From Actinomycetota bacterium (GTDB lineage: Bacteria > Actinomycetota > Acidimicrobiia > Acidimicrobiales > Acidimicrobiaceae), in the NCBI GenBank assembly GCA_004366215.1, contig SIRY01000083.1, forward strand, positions 1 through 5,824: a stretch of DNA of 5,824 nucleotides. The letters run 5' to 3'. Position numbers and translations under genes: made by a program. Shown here one piece after another: positions 5,697 to 5,824 of the stretch (position 1 is its first letter; every line of letters begins with the position of its first letter). Below the pieces are notes generated by a model. The model was not told the origin of the DNA, did not search any database, and saw only the letters and a program-made list of their open reading frames with translations.

Positions 5697-5824
5697 CGAC
5701 CTGCGCTCGCCGGGGAAGCGACAGCCTCGAGCACACGGCCGAGGACGGCGCTCGGGACGGGTTCGTAGCGATCGTGGCTACTGACGAAGGAGCCCTGCCC
5801 CGCTGTCATGCCGTGCAGGTCGAC
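5693..5824 (-). CDS. Elongation factor G-like protein, C-terminal end (partial)
   Basis: The last 43 codons of a minus-strand gene that enters from the right edge; the stop TGA is at 5695-5693. The readable end is V-D-L-H-G-M-T-A-G-Q-G-S-F, then SHDRYEPVPSAV and an alanine-rich tail. This matches the end of EF-G domain V, where L-R-S-x-T-x-G-x-G-x-F is followed by a hydrophobic/Tyr-Glu-x-V-Pro segment. The full protein would be a ribosome-associated GTPase. The sequence departs from canonical FusA (His-Gly-Met for Arg-Ser, for example), so an EF-G2/FusA2-type paralogue or a ribosomal protection-like protein is more likely than the main translocase, but the GTPase part is outside the window. 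Its stop overlaps the macro-domain start in ATGA, so the two are probably one operon. Confidence 0.75.
   Translation of the reverse strand, partial: VDLHGMTAGQGSFVSSHDRYEPVPSAVLGRVLEAVASPASAGR

Noticed and set aside
5002..5736. Minus-strand open frame of 244 codons overlapping the macro-domain gene
   Set aside because: It is very Arg-rich and in another frame over a clear macro domain and the end of the EF-G-like gene.
1..5824. Frequent CTCGAG / GCTCGAG words as a possible dispersed repeat or site family
   Set aside because: They fall mostly in frame as Leu-Glu and Ser/Ala-Arg codon pairs in GC-rich genes, without regular spacing or flanking conservation.
1..5824. tRNA genes, CRISPR arrays, insertion sequences or phage genes
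   Set aside because: Nothing matching cloverleaf, repeat-spacer, terminal inverted repeat or transposase patterns was seen; the window is almost fully occupied by housekeeping genes.

Overview
The window is GC-rich DNA that fits an actinomycete. The lineage markers are an InhA-type enoyl-ACP reductase, a mycothiol ligase (MshC), an F420-linked NADP oxidoreductase family protein, an actinobacterial-type ThrRS with its downstream Ap4A-type HIT protein, and GTG starts with purine-rich ribosome binding sites. My best guess is a deep-branching class such as Acidimicrobiia, but the class is inference only.

Layout: The left edge holds the possible first codons of a minus-strand gene (1-9), then a ~110-base spacer with small hairpins, then fabI on the minus strand (121-894). 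A 102-base divergent intergenic region (895-996) separates fabI from a compact plus-strand operon: F420-reductase-family gene (997-1605), mshC (1605-2723), thrS (2720-4594) and an HIT-family Ap4A phosphorylase-like gene (4596-5099). Its junctions are TGATG, GTGA and a 1-base gap, so the four genes are very probably co-transcribed and translationally coupled. From the right edge a minus-strand pair reads inward: the C-terminus of an EF-G-like translation factor (5693-5824) and, through an ATGA overlap, a macro-domain protein (5079-5696). The macro gene and the HIT gene converge and overlap by 21 bases, and a 7-bp inverted repeat sits on that overlap.

How the genes relate: MshC (cysteine activation for mycothiol) and the F420-linked oxidoreductase are both low-molecular-weight redox cofactor functions. 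ThrRS and the HIT protein form a known pair, because aminoacyl-tRNA synthetases make Ap4A as a side product and the HIT protein is predicted to degrade it. The macro-domain protein is predicted to act on ADP-ribose derivatives. FabI completes fatty-acid chain elongation.

Nothing here is clearly a previously undescribed system; this is mostly a housekeeping region. The points worth a second look are molecular: a macro domain lacking the MacroD catalytic aspartate, a ThrRS with about half of its TGS domain gone, an F420-reductase relative with a shortened C-terminus, an InhA-like FabI with a short substrate loop, the unusual mshC-thrS operon, and the convergent gene overlap.
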